The notes below the pieces were generated by a model that had not been told where the DNA came from, did no database searches, and worked only from the letters and a program-made list of their open reading frames with translations. Made by a program: the position numbers and the translations under genes. Below, piece after piece: positions 25,278-35,394 of a stretch of 64,000 bases of DNA (positions are counted from its first letter, which is position 1; every line of letters begins with the position of its first letter). This DNA comes from Streptomonospora mangrovi (GTDB lineage: Bacteria; Actinomycetota; Actinomycetes; Streptosporangiales; Streptosporangiaceae). The stretch lies in NCBI RefSeq assembly GCF_027604915.1, contig NZ_JAJAQC010000001.1, positions 1-64,000 on the forward strand. The letters are read 5' to 3'.

Positions 25278-26210
25278 CTACCCGTGCAGGGCCGCCCGCA
25301 GGGCGTCGAACGCGGGCTGGGCGGCGGCGCGGGCCGCCGGGACCGCGTGCAGGAACCGCAGGAACCCGTGCACCATGCCGGGGCTGTCGTGCCAGTGCGC
25401 CGCGACGCCCGCCTCGGCCAGGCGGCGCGCGTAGAGCGCGCCGTCGTCGCGCAGCGGGTCGGCCTCGGCGGTCAGCACGTAGGCGGGCGGCAGGCCGGAG
25501 AGGTCGGGCGCCCGCGCCGGGCTGAGGTAGGCGGGCAGGGACTCCGGCGGCGCGGCGCCGAGGAAGGCGCGTTGGTACCACGCCAGCTCGTCGGGCCGCA
25601 GCCCCGAGGCGTCGGCGAACGCGCGGGCGGACTCGGTCGGCCCGGCACCGGTGGAGGGGTAGACCAGCAACTGGAACATCGGCGGGCGCAGGCCGCGCTC
25701 GGGCGCGGCGAAGCACAGCACGGCCGCGAGCAGGCCGCCCGCGCTGTCGCCGGCCACCGCCACCCGGTCGGGGTCGCCGCCCAGGTCGGCGGCGTGCGCC
25801 AGGGTCCAGCGGTAGGCGGCCAGGGCGTCCTCGACGGCGGCCGGGTAGGGGTGTTCGGGGGCCAGCCGGTAGTCGACCGCCACCACCACGGTCCGGGCCT
25901 GTTCGGCCAGCAGCCGCACCGCGTTGTCGTGGGTGTCCAGGCTGCCCACGACGAACCCGCCGCCGTGCAGGTAGAGGGTGACGGGCAGGCCGGGGTTCGG
26001 CGAGGGGCGGTAGATCCGGACGGCGACCTCGGGCGCGCCGGGCGGGCCGGGCACGAGGGTGTCGCGGACCTCGTGGAGGTCGGCCAGGCGGGGCGCCGCC
26101 CGGCTCTCGGCGTTCTCGGCGGCGCGCACGGCCGCGAGGTCCAGGGCGTCGTTCCACACCAGGTCGGGCTGGTCGGCCAGGTAGGCGGCCAGGACGGGGT
26201 CGAGCCGCAC
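25278..26210 (-). CDS. HSL-type alpha/beta hydrolase (esterase/lipase)
   Basis: The 310-aa protein belongs to the hormone-sensitive-lipase family. It has the oxyanion motif LYLHGGGFVVGS, the nucleophile elbow VAVAGDSAGGLLAAVL (Ser in GDSAG), an acid residue in LTAEADPLRDDGALY and the catalytic His in SPGMVHGFLRF, in the expected order and spacing. It hydrolyses short-chain esters; no signal peptide is seen, so it is probably cytosolic. GTG 26210 has AGGAG upstream on the minus strand. It follows the anti-sigma-like gene by 72 bp on the same strand and converges on the ANL-like gene. Confidence 0.93.
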   Translation of the reverse strand: MRLDPVLAAYLADQPDLVWNDALDLAAVRAAENAESRAAPRLADLHEVRDTLVPGPPGAPEVAVRIYRPSPNPGLPVTLYLHGGGFVVGSLDTHDNAVRLLAEQARTVVVAVDYRLAPEHPYPAAVEDALAAYRWTLAHAADLGGDPDRVAVAGDSAGGLLAAVLCFAAPERGLRPPMFQLLVYPSTGAGPTESARAFADASGLRPDELAWYQRAFLGAAPPESLPAYLSPARAPDLSGLPPAYVLTAEADPLRDDGALYARRLAEAGVAAHWHDSPGMVHGFLRFLHAVPAARAAAQPAFDALRAALHG

Positions 26211-26282
26211 GGTGCCCGTGCTCCTCTCGTGGCGGGCTCGGGGCCGCCGCGGCTCAGAGCGCCCCGGCCGCGCCGAGGGGGA

Positions 26283-26837
26283 CTACTCCGCGGCGGCGCC
26301 GCGGTCGGGGTCGGTGAGGTCGATCTCGAACCACGCCACGTGGGTGGTCTCGGTCCAGTACTCGCCGCTGCGGGTGGTGCAGCTCTCGATGATGAGCTTG
26401 CCCCGGCCGTAGTCGTCGTTGTCGGGCCGGGCGGGGTCGGTGGTGGCGGCGGTGGTGTGCTTCTCGCCCTGGTCGGCGACCGCCACCCGCACGCGGTCGC
26501 GGCCGGAGCGGATGAAGAGGGTCATGACGCCGCCGGTCTGGCCGGAGCGGGAGTGCAGCAGCGCGTTGGTGGCGAGTTCGCTGGAGGCGAGTTCGGCGTC
26601 GTCCAGGACCCCGGGGGGCGGGGCGGAGCGCTCCAGGAACTCCCGCACGCGCGCCCGGATGGAGCGGACGGCGGTCAGGTTGCCCACGCAGCTCCACACG
26701 GTGTGGTCGGTGGCGGCCTCGGCGTGCTCGCTGGCCTCCAGCGCGGCGGTCTCGACGGGGTCGGCCGCGGCGGGGGCAGAATCGGGGTCGACAGGATCGG
26801 CGGCGCCGTACTCGCGGAGTCGCTGCGAATCGCTCAT
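26283..26837 (-). CDS. RsbW-like anti-sigma factor ATPase (HATPase_c)
   Basis: A 184-aa protein with an acidic, Ala-rich N-terminal tail (about 45 residues) followed by a GHKL ATPase domain of the serine-kinase anti-sigma type. The N-box is LASSELATNALLHSRSG and the G1-like box VRVAVADQGEKH. Such proteins bind a sigma factor and phosphorylate an anti-anti-sigma partner, or act in developmental signalling. Neither partner is encoded nearby. On the minus strand the promoter region has a repeated GTCGAGGG (about 26893-26914), a TCTAAG -10-like element just before 26880, and GGGAG before the ATG. Confidence 0.85.
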   Translation of the reverse strand: MSDSQRLREYGAADPVDPDSAPAAADPVETAALEASEHAEAATDHTVWSCVGNLTAVRSIRARVREFLERSAPPPGVLDDAELASSELATNALLHSRSGQTGGVMTLFIRSGRDRVRVAVADQGEKHTTAATTDPARPDNDDYGRGKLIIESCTTRSGEYWTETTHVAWFEIDLTDPDRGAAAE

Positions 26838-27155
26838 ACCCGTCTCACTCCCATCGCGACCGGGGGACAGCCGACGGCCTCACCTTAGACAACCCCTCGA
26901 CACGCCCTCGACAAGGCACACCACCACCAGGACAGCACACCAGGTGCCGGCTGTTCTCGTATACCCCGCAAAACGCGGCCGTGTGTTGGATCCGACAGGG
27001 GGCGGGCGCGGCCGCGCCGGATCAGGGTCATACGCACTGACCTGCGCCTTCACCCTACGCGCCCGCGCAAGCGGCGCGCCGGGCGCGGGGGTGGGCGGCT
27101 TTTCCGCGCAGGTCAGCGGGGCTCGGGGCGGCCAGGACACGATCCGGTGAATTAC

Positions 27156-27189
27156 CTGACAGCACCCTCGGACAACAACGATAATCGTT
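27156..27189 (+). promoter_or_regulatory. SigA-type promoter overlapped by a CGATAATCG palindrome
   Basis: CTGACA (27156-27161) and GATAAT (27180-27185) are spaced by 18 bp, a good vegetative promoter. The -10 is the centre of the 13-bp palindrome AACGATAATCGTT (27177-27189), an arrangement expected for a repressor that blocks open-complex formation. The 9-bp core CGATAATCG recurs in TTGCGATAATCGCAA at 28546-28560. Confidence 0.65.
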
Positions 27190-27199
27190 TCCAGAAACC

Positions 27200-27229
27200 G
27201 CGGAGCGTGCCCGGTCGGGGACGCTCCGC
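27200..27229 (+). promoter_or_regulatory. 5' leader hairpin of the CooC-like gene
   Basis: gcggagcgt (27200-27208) pairs with acgctccgc (27221-27229). With a start site near 27191 it would occupy most of the leader before the AAAGAGGA ribosome-binding site at 27243-27250. It may stabilise or regulate the mRNA. Confidence 0.45.
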
Positions 27230-27254
27230 CCGGACGCTGTGGAAAGAGGACCCT

Positions 27255-28220
27255 GTGAAGATCGCGTTCGCCGGCAAGGGCGGCAGCGGCAAGACCACCC
27301 TGTCCGCGCTGTTCACGCGCTACCTGGCCGCCACCGGTGCGCCCGTGGTCGCCATCGACGCCGACATCAACCAGAACCTCGGCGCGGCGCTGGGCCTGAG
27401 CGCCGACGACCTCGCGCGGATCCCGCCGATGGGCGGGCACCTGAGCGAGATCAAGGAGGTCCTGCGCGGCGACAACCCGCGCATCGACTCCGCCGAGGCC
27501 ATGACCAAGACCACCCCGCCCGGGCGGGGCTCGCAACTGCTGGAGGTCGCGCCGGACAACCCGCTGCACCGCCGGTTCGGGGTGCCGGCGGCGGGCGCCA
27601 CCCTGCTGGTCACCGGGCCCTACGGCGAGGACGACCTCGGCGTCTCCTGCTACCACTCCAAGGTCGGCGCGGCCGAGATGTACCTCAACCACCTGGTGGA
27701 CGGCCCCGGCGAGTACGTCGTGATGGACATGACCGCCGGCGCCGACTCCTTCGCCTCGGGCCTGTTCACCCGCTTCGACCTCACCTTCCTGGTGGCCGAG
27801 CCCACTCTGCGCGGCGTGGGCGTCTACCGCCAGTACGCCGAGTACGCCGGCGACCACGGGGTCGAGATCCAGGTGATCGGCAACAAGGTGCAGGGCGAGG
27901 ACGACGTGGCGTTCCTGCGCGAGCACGTCGGCGACGCGCTCGCCGCCTGCTTCGGGTTCTCGCCGTTCGTGCGGGCCATGGAGAAGGGCCGCCACCCCGA
28001 ACTGGACGAACTGGAGGAGGAGAACGTCAAGACCCTGGCCTGGATGCGCGACGCCGTCGACTCCGCGGCCAAGGACTGGGCGAAGTTCACCCGGCAGAGC
28101 GCGGAGTTCCACCTGCGCAACGCCCGGCGCTGGGGCGGCGACAACGGCGCCGCGCTGGCCGCCCAGATCGACCCCGACTTCCTGATGGGCCCCGAGGCGC
28201 TCGCCGCCCAGCGCGGCTGA
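27255..28220 (+). CDS. CooC/MinD-like deviant Walker A ATPase
   Basis: This 321-aa SIMIBI-class P-loop ATPase has the N-terminal deviant Walker A VKIAFAGKGGSGKTTLS, a second conserved strand VVAIDADINQNLGAALG, and EYVVMDMTAGADSFASG. The layout matches CooC, the nickel-insertion ATPase of CO dehydrogenase, and related accessory ATPases. The CxC metal motif of CooC is not seen; cysteines occur singly at about residues 133 and 231. No CO dehydrogenase, hydrogenase or urease gene is in the window, so its client is unknown. GTG 27255 has AAAGAGGA upstream. The gene ends in a 36-bp direct duplication that includes the stop codon, then overlapping hairpins. Confidence 0.85.
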   Translation: MKIAFAGKGGSGKTTLSALFTRYLAATGAPVVAIDADINQNLGAALGLSADDLARIPPMGGHLSEIKEVLRGDNPRIDSAEAMTKTTPPGRGSQLLEVAPDNPLHRRFGVPAAGATLLVTGPYGEDDLGVSCYHSKVGAAEMYLNHLVDGPGEYVVMDMTAGADSFASGLFTRFDLTFLVAEPTLRGVGVYRQYAEYAGDHGVEIQVIGNKVQGEDDVAFLREHVGDALAACFGFSPFVRAMEKGRHPELDELEEENVKTLAWMRDAVDSAAKDWAKFTRQSAEFHLRNARRWGGDNGAALAAQIDPDFLMGPEALAAQRG

Positions 28221-28277
28221 GCGAGCGGCCGGGCGCCCGCCGCCCAGCGCGGCTGAGCGAGCGGCCGGGCGCCCGCC
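28202..28277 (+). repeat. 36-bp tandem duplication spanning a stop codon
   Basis: The unit beginning cgccgcccagcgcggctgag at 28202 is repeated at 28238 with no mismatch seen, plus four bases of a third copy. The first copy encodes the last residues and TGA of the CooC-like protein; the second lies in the untranslated tail. Confidence 0.9.
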
Positions 28278-28315
28278 ACTCCAGGCGCCCGGCCGCCCCT
28301 CCGGCGGAGGGGCGG
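28261..28315 (+). terminator. Two overlapping hairpins after the CooC-like gene
   Basis: Stem 1 pairs 28261-28273 with 28284-28296 (13 bp). Stem 2 pairs 28293-28302 with 28306-28315 (10 bp, loop GGC). They share four bases, so they compete at their junction. Confidence 0.7.
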
Positions 28316-28545
28316 GCAGGACCCCGGAGGAGCGCGGGGAGGGAGGGGAAGGAGGGGAGGGCGGGGACGGCCGGCGGGGTGTTACCCCCAGGCAAAATCC
28401 GACAAACTACGCAAATCTCACCATAAACAACAAGATTTCACCACCCCGCGGCATCGATCGGATTACGACCTGCGTGCCCGAACTGACACGCCCCACACGG
28501 GGGAAGACGCTTTCAGTGCACCCGCGCTCCACTGCGGCGCCGCTC

Positions 28546-28560
28546 TTGCGATAATCGCAA
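28546..28560. promoter_or_regulatory. 15-bp perfect palindrome TTGCGATAATCGCAA
   Basis: A perfect 7-1-7 palindrome, with core CGATAATCG identical to that in the promoter at 27177-27189. Fur-family metalloregulators (Fur, Zur, Nur) commonly bind 7-1-7 or related dyads, but the exact sequence is not a consensus I know. It is about 110 bp upstream of the transporter -35. Confidence 0.6.
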
Positions 28561-28668
28561 ACCCCCTGCTGGCAGCCGGAATCGCTACGCACCGTGCGCA
28601 CCTCCCCACGCGCCATTCGCACGCCCCCGCCGCCCCATTGCCACGCGCGGTGAGCATCCCGACACGGT

Positions 28669-28697
28669 TTGACGTGCGTGTTCGGTGTGACAACTAT
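28669..28697 (+). promoter_or_regulatory. Promoter of the family-5 ABC transporter operon
   Basis: TTGACG (28669-28674) and AACTAT (28692-28697) are separated by 17 bp. The predicted leader to GTG 28815 is about 110 nt. Confidence 0.55.
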
Positions 28698-28814
28698 CGA
28701 ACGGTCGGCGTTGTGCGCTCGTGCACACGCCGGCGGGACGCGCCCGCGCACCGCCGGGACCCCGGCCTCGCGGCGCCGCCTCCTGACCGAACACCCGACC
28801 GAACCGAGGTTGCC

Positions 28815-30404
28815 GTGCCGCCCACACCCGCCGACAGCGAACATCCGGTTCCGCGCGCCGCGTCCGCCCCCAGCCGCCGCAGCGTCCTGATGGCCGGAGC
28901 CGCCGGTGCCGTCGTCGTCCCCGCGCTCTCCGCGTGCGGCGGTGGCGGTTCCAGCGGGGCCGGGAGCGGACGGCTGCGGGTGGGGGTGGCCGGCGGGTCG
29001 GCCGAGGACACCCTCGACGCCCACAAGCCCACCGACAACACCGACATCGCCCGCGCGCACAACCTGTACGCGGGCCTGTGCTACTTCGAGACCGACTACA
29101 GCATCCAGATGGCGCTGGCGGAGTCGATCGAGCCCAACGACGACGCCACGGTCTGGACCATCCGCCTCAAGCCCGGCCTCACCTTCCACGACGGCTCGCC
29201 GGTCACCGCCGACTCCGTGGTCTTCACCCTGCGCCGGGTCACCGACCCCGACATCCTGGGCATCGGCGCGCCGCAGTTGGCCACCATGGACCGCGACAAC
29301 ATCGAGCGGGTGGACGACCGCACGGTGCGGGTGCCGTTCTCCGAGCCCTACGTCACCCTGCTGGACCTGCTCGCCGAGTACTCGATGGGCATCGTGCCCG
29401 AGGACTACGACCCCGACAACCCCGTCGGCGCCGGCCCCTTCAAGCTCATGGAGTTCACCCCCGGCCAGCGCAGCCTCTTCGCGAAGTTCCCCGGCTTCTG
29501 GCAGGAGGGCCACCCCCGCATCGAGGAACTGGAGATCATCAACTTCCCCGACGAGACCGCCCGGGTCAACGCGCTGCTGGGCGGCCAGGTCGACGCCATC
29601 AGCCAGCTTCCGCCCAGCCAGATCGAGGTCGTGCGGGCCAACCCCAACATCGAGACCCTGGAGTCGGAGTCGGGGATGTGGACCCCGTTCACCATGCGGG
29701 TGGACAAGGCCCCCTTCGACGACGTGCGGGTGCGCCAGGCGTTCCGGCTCATCGTGGACCGCCGGCAGATGGTCGACCAGGCGCTGGCCGGCTACGGCAG
29801 CGTCGGCAACGACATCTACGGCCGCTTCGACCCCGCCTACGTCGAGGACAAGCTCCCCGACCAGCGCGAACGCGACATCGCCGAGGCCAAGCGGCTGCTG
29901 GCCGAGGCCGGCCACGGCGACGGCCTGGAGGTCCAGTTGGTCACCGGCCCCATCACCCCCGGGGCCGTGGCCGCCGCCCAGGTCTTCAAGGAGCAGGCGC
30001 GCGCCGCCGGCGTGACCGTCAACCTCAAGCAGACCAACTCCACCGAGTACTACGGCGAGAACTACCTCCAGTGGACGTTCGCCCAGGACTTCTGGGCCAC
30101 CCGCAACTACCTGTCGCAGGCGGCGCAGGGCTCCCTGCCCGACGCGCCGTTCAACGAGACCCACTGGGCCGACGAGGAGTGGGTGGACATCGTCAACGAG
30201 GCCCGCCGCACGGTCGACGAGGAGGAGCGCAACCGGCTCATCCAGCAGGCCATGGCCATCGAGCACGAACGGGGCGGCTACATCATCTGGGGCTTCGTCA
30301 ACACCCTCGACGCCTTCCACCGGAAGGTCAAGGGGCTGGAGCCCTCGGTCACCGGGCACCCGCTGACCTCCTACGGCTTCCACCGCGTCCGCATCGAGGA
30401 GTGA
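28815..30404 (+). CDS. ABC transporter substrate-binding lipoprotein, family 5 (peptide/nickel type)
   Basis: This 529-aa exported lipoprotein has a Tat-like leader with twin Arg21-Arg22 in PSRRSVLMAG and a lipobox LSAC ending in Cys41, then a Gly/Ser linker and an SBP_bac_5 domain. Typical motifs are LAESIEPNDDATVWTIRLKP, LTFHDGSPVTADSVVFTLRR and NPVGAGPFKL, followed near the centre by DVRVRQAFRLIVDRRQMVDQ. Family members bind di- and oligopeptides, nickel chelates or opines; the binding-pocket residues cannot be assigned by eye. GTG 28815 was chosen with CGAGG upstream. It heads an operon with two permeases and a fused ATPase. Confidence 0.92.
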   Translation: MPPTPADSEHPVPRAASAPSRRSVLMAGAAGAVVVPALSACGGGGSSGAGSGRLRVGVAGGSAEDTLDAHKPTDNTDIARAHNLYAGLCYFETDYSIQMALAESIEPNDDATVWTIRLKPGLTFHDGSPVTADSVVFTLRRVTDPDILGIGAPQLATMDRDNIERVDDRTVRVPFSEPYVTLLDLLAEYSMGIVPEDYDPDNPVGAGPFKLMEFTPGQRSLFAKFPGFWQEGHPRIEELEIINFPDETARVNALLGGQVDAISQLPPSQIEVVRANPNIETLESESGMWTPFTMRVDKAPFDDVRVRQAFRLIVDRRQMVDQALAGYGSVGNDIYGRFDPAYVEDKLPDQRERDIAEAKRLLAEAGHGDGLEVQLVTGPITPGAVAAAQVFKEQARAAGVTVNLKQTNSTEYYGENYLQWTFAQDFWATRNYLSQAAQGSLPDAPFNETHWADEEWVDIVNEARRTVDEEERNRLIQQAMAIEHERGGYIIWGFVNTLDAFHRKVKGLEPSVTGHPLTSYGFHRVRIEE

Positions 30405-30483
30405 GCGCGCCGCGGCGCCCCCGGACGCCGCGCGACCCCGCCCCCGATCCCCGCTGACCGATGTCTCGCAAAGGTCGTCACAC

Positions 30484-31434
30484 ATGTCACGTCTGATCCT
30501 CTACCGCCTCGGCTACGGGCTGCTGACCCTCTTCGTGGTCTCGCTCGTGGTGTTCCTGGCGACCCAGGCCCTGCCCGGCGACGCCGCGCGCGCCATCCTG
30601 GGCCGCGACGCCACCGCCGAGCGCGTCGCGCTGCTGCGCGACCAGCTCAACCTCAACGACCCGCTGGCCGTGCAGTACGGCAAGTGGCTGGCCGGCCTGT
30701 TCACCCTGGACCTGGGCGACTCCTTCGCCAACGCCCGCCCGGTCAGCGAGTACCTGGGCCCGCGGGTGACCGCCAGCTTCGTGCTGATGGGGCTGGCGGC
30801 GCTCATCGCCACCCCCGTCTCGCTGCTGATCGGCGCCTACAGCGCCCTGCGCCGCGACCGCGCCGCCGACCACGCCACCTCGGCGGTGTCGCTGGTGCTG
30901 GCGGCCCTGCCGGAGTTCGCGGTGGGCATCCTGCTCATCCTGCTGCTGTCCACCGGCTGGCTGCACCTGCTGCCGCCGGTGTTCGCGGGCAGCGCGAGCG
31001 CGGTGCTGGCCGACCCCGCGCAGCTCATCCTGCCGGTGCTGACGCTGGTGCTGGCGGTGAGCCCGCCCATCATCCGGATGATGCGCGCCTCGATGATCGA
31101 GGTGCTGGAGAGCGAGTACGTGCAGCAGGCGCGGCTCAAGGGGCTGCCCGAGCGGGTGGTGGTGTGGCGCCACGCCGCGCCCAACGCCATCGGCCCGGTG
31201 GCCCAGGTGATCGCGGTGCAGTTGGGCTGGCTGGCCGGGGGCGTGGTGGCGATCGAGTTCCTCTTCGCCTTCCCGGGGATCGGGCTGGCGCTGATGGACG
31301 CGATCACCACCCGCGACATCCCGGTCATCCAGGCCGTGACCCTGCTGATCGCGCTCGTCTACATCGTGGTCAACCTGCTGGCCGACGTCGTGGGCCTGGC
31401 CGCCAACCCGAAGGTGAGGGTGTCCGCCCGATGA
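30484..31434 (+). CDS. ABC transporter permease, DppB/NikB type
   Basis: This 316-aa inner-membrane permease has an N-terminal helix (LILYRLGYGLLTLFVVSLVV), the conserved ALPGDAARAILGRDA, and a BPD_transp_1 region with about six helices. The ATPase-coupling loop contains EYVQQARLKGLPERVVVWRH and NAIGPVAQVIAVQ. It forms the channel with the next permease. The stop overlaps the following ATG (ATGA, 31431-31434), so translation is coupled. Confidence 0.93.
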   Translation: MSRLILYRLGYGLLTLFVVSLVVFLATQALPGDAARAILGRDATAERVALLRDQLNLNDPLAVQYGKWLAGLFTLDLGDSFANARPVSEYLGPRVTASFVLMGLAALIATPVSLLIGAYSALRRDRAADHATSAVSLVLAALPEFAVGILLILLLSTGWLHLLPPVFAGSASAVLADPAQLILPVLTLVLAVSPPIIRMMRASMIEVLESEYVQQARLKGLPERVVVWRHAAPNAIGPVAQVIAVQLGWLAGGVVAIEFLFAFPGIGLALMDAITTRDIPVIQAVTLLIALVYIVVNLLADVVGLAANPKVRVSAR

Positions 31435-32326
31435 GTCTCGCCACCGCAACCGCACCCGAGTCCGCCGCCGCGGCCGCCGCGCCCGCCGGCCGGCGCCAGG
31501 GCCTGTTCCGCGCGGCCTGGCGGCACGGCCGCACCAAGGTGGGCGTGGTCCTGGTCGGCCTGGTCGTGCTGACGGCCGCGCTCGGGCCGTTCCTCAGCCC
31601 CTACTCCCCCACCGAGCTGGTGGGGATCCCCAACCGCACCGACGTCGAGGGCACCCTGTTCGGCACCGACGGCATCGGCCGCGACGTGCTCAGCCGGTTC
31701 CTGCACGGCGGCTACACGCTGATCACCATCGCGGTGTCGGCGGCGCTGGTGGGCGTGGTAGTGGGCGCCGCGATCGGCGTCGTCGCCGGCTACCGGCGCG
31801 GCTGGCCGGACGAGGCGATCATGCGCACCAACGACATGGTGCTCGCCTTCCCCCAGCTCGTGCTCGCCCTGCTGGTGATGTCCATCATCGGCCCCCAGGT
31901 GTGGCTCATCATCCTGCTGATCGGGGTGTCCCACGCCGCCCGCGTGGCCCGGGTCGCCCGCGAGGCCACCCTCAAGGTGGTCGAGCAGGACTTCGTGAAG
32001 TCGGCCGAGGCCATCGGCGTACCGGGGTGGCGGATCATGGCCGGGGAGATCCTGCCCAACATCACCAGCCCGCTGCTGGTCGAACTGGGCCTGCGCATCA
32101 CCTACTCGGTGGGCCTGATCGCCACGCTGAGCTTCCTGGGCATGGGCCTGCAACCGCCCACCGCCGACTGGGGCCTGATGATCAACGAGAACCGCATCGC
32201 CATCACCGTGCAGCCGTGGTCGGTGGTGCTGCCCGTGGCGGCGGTGGCGCTGCTGACCATCGGCGCCAACCTCATCACCGACGGCCTGTCGCGGGCCTCG
32301 ATCGGCATCGACCGGGGGGTGGAGAA

Positions 32327-32330
<4 letters not shown>
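31431..32330 (+). CDS. ABC transporter permease, DppC/NikC type
   Basis: 299-aa partner permease: an Ala-rich polar N-terminus (about 30 residues), a first helix, the family motif GTDGIGRDVLSRFLHGGYTL and a coupling loop with EQDFVKSAEAIGVPGWRIM followed by ILPNITSPLLVELG. The C-terminal FLGMGLQPPTADWGLMINEN is typical of this family. Its stop overlaps the ATPase start (GTGA, 32327-32330), continuing the coupled operon. Confidence 0.93.
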
Positions 32331-34030
<1,700 letters not shown>

Positions 34031-34054
34031 CCGTCCGCTCCGCGCGCCGTGTCC

Positions 34055-34194
34055 CGCGCCCGTCCGCCGCACGCGCGGCGGGCGGGCGCGGGCCGGCGCA
34101 GCCGCGCCCGTCCGCCGCCCGCGCGGCGGGGGGGCGCGGGCCGGCGCCGCCGCGCCCCCCCCCCCCCCCGCGGGGGGGGGGGGCGCGGGCCGTC

Positions 34195-34198
<4 letters not shown>
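34055..34198. repeat. Three tandem 48-bp hairpin units with C15/G12 tract
   Basis: Units begin with CGCGCC at 34055, 34103 and 34151. Each is an imperfect inverted repeat (for example cgcgcccgtccgccgc against gcggcgggcgggcgcg in unit 1). In unit 3 the arms have become C15 (34155-34169) and G12 (34172-34183). The array lies between convergent dpp-type and ackA genes and its last bases include the ackA stop codon, so it can end transcription from both sides. Confidence 0.85.

Positions 34199-35390
<1,192 letters not shown>

Positions 35391-35394
<4 letters not shown>

Larger units (their letters stand above)
26838..27254. other. Divergent regulatory region before the CooC-like ATPase gene
   Basis: 417 bp without a gene. 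It contains the promoter of the anti-sigma-like gene, a long-range perfect 11-bp inverted repeat (27037-27047 with 27106-27116, arms ctgacctgcgc/gcgcaggtcag, 58 bp apart), and the plus-strand promoter, palindrome and leader hairpin listed separately. Confidence 0.6.
28221..28814. other. Gene-free region between the ATPase gene and the ABC transporter operon
   Basis: 594 bp holding the tail duplication and terminator, an A/T-rich stretch (28380-28440) of unknown role, the palindrome at 28546-28560 and the transporter promoter at 28669-28697. No gene is supported on either strand. Confidence 0.65.

Noticed and set aside
27174-27194. Classical Zur box at the CooC-like promoter
   Set aside because: In the best alternative register only about 10 of 14 positions match the actinomycete Zur consensus; the symmetric CGATAATCG reading explains both sites better.
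21286-28395. Shared 14-mer ttacccccaggcaa at 21286-21299 and 28382-28395
   Set aside because: Several chance 14-mer matches are expected in 64 kb, and the sites have different positions relative to genes.
28407-30485. Long minus-strand open frame opposite the substrate-binding protein gene
   Set aside because: Shadow frame with no domain; the opposite strand encodes a clear lipoprotein.
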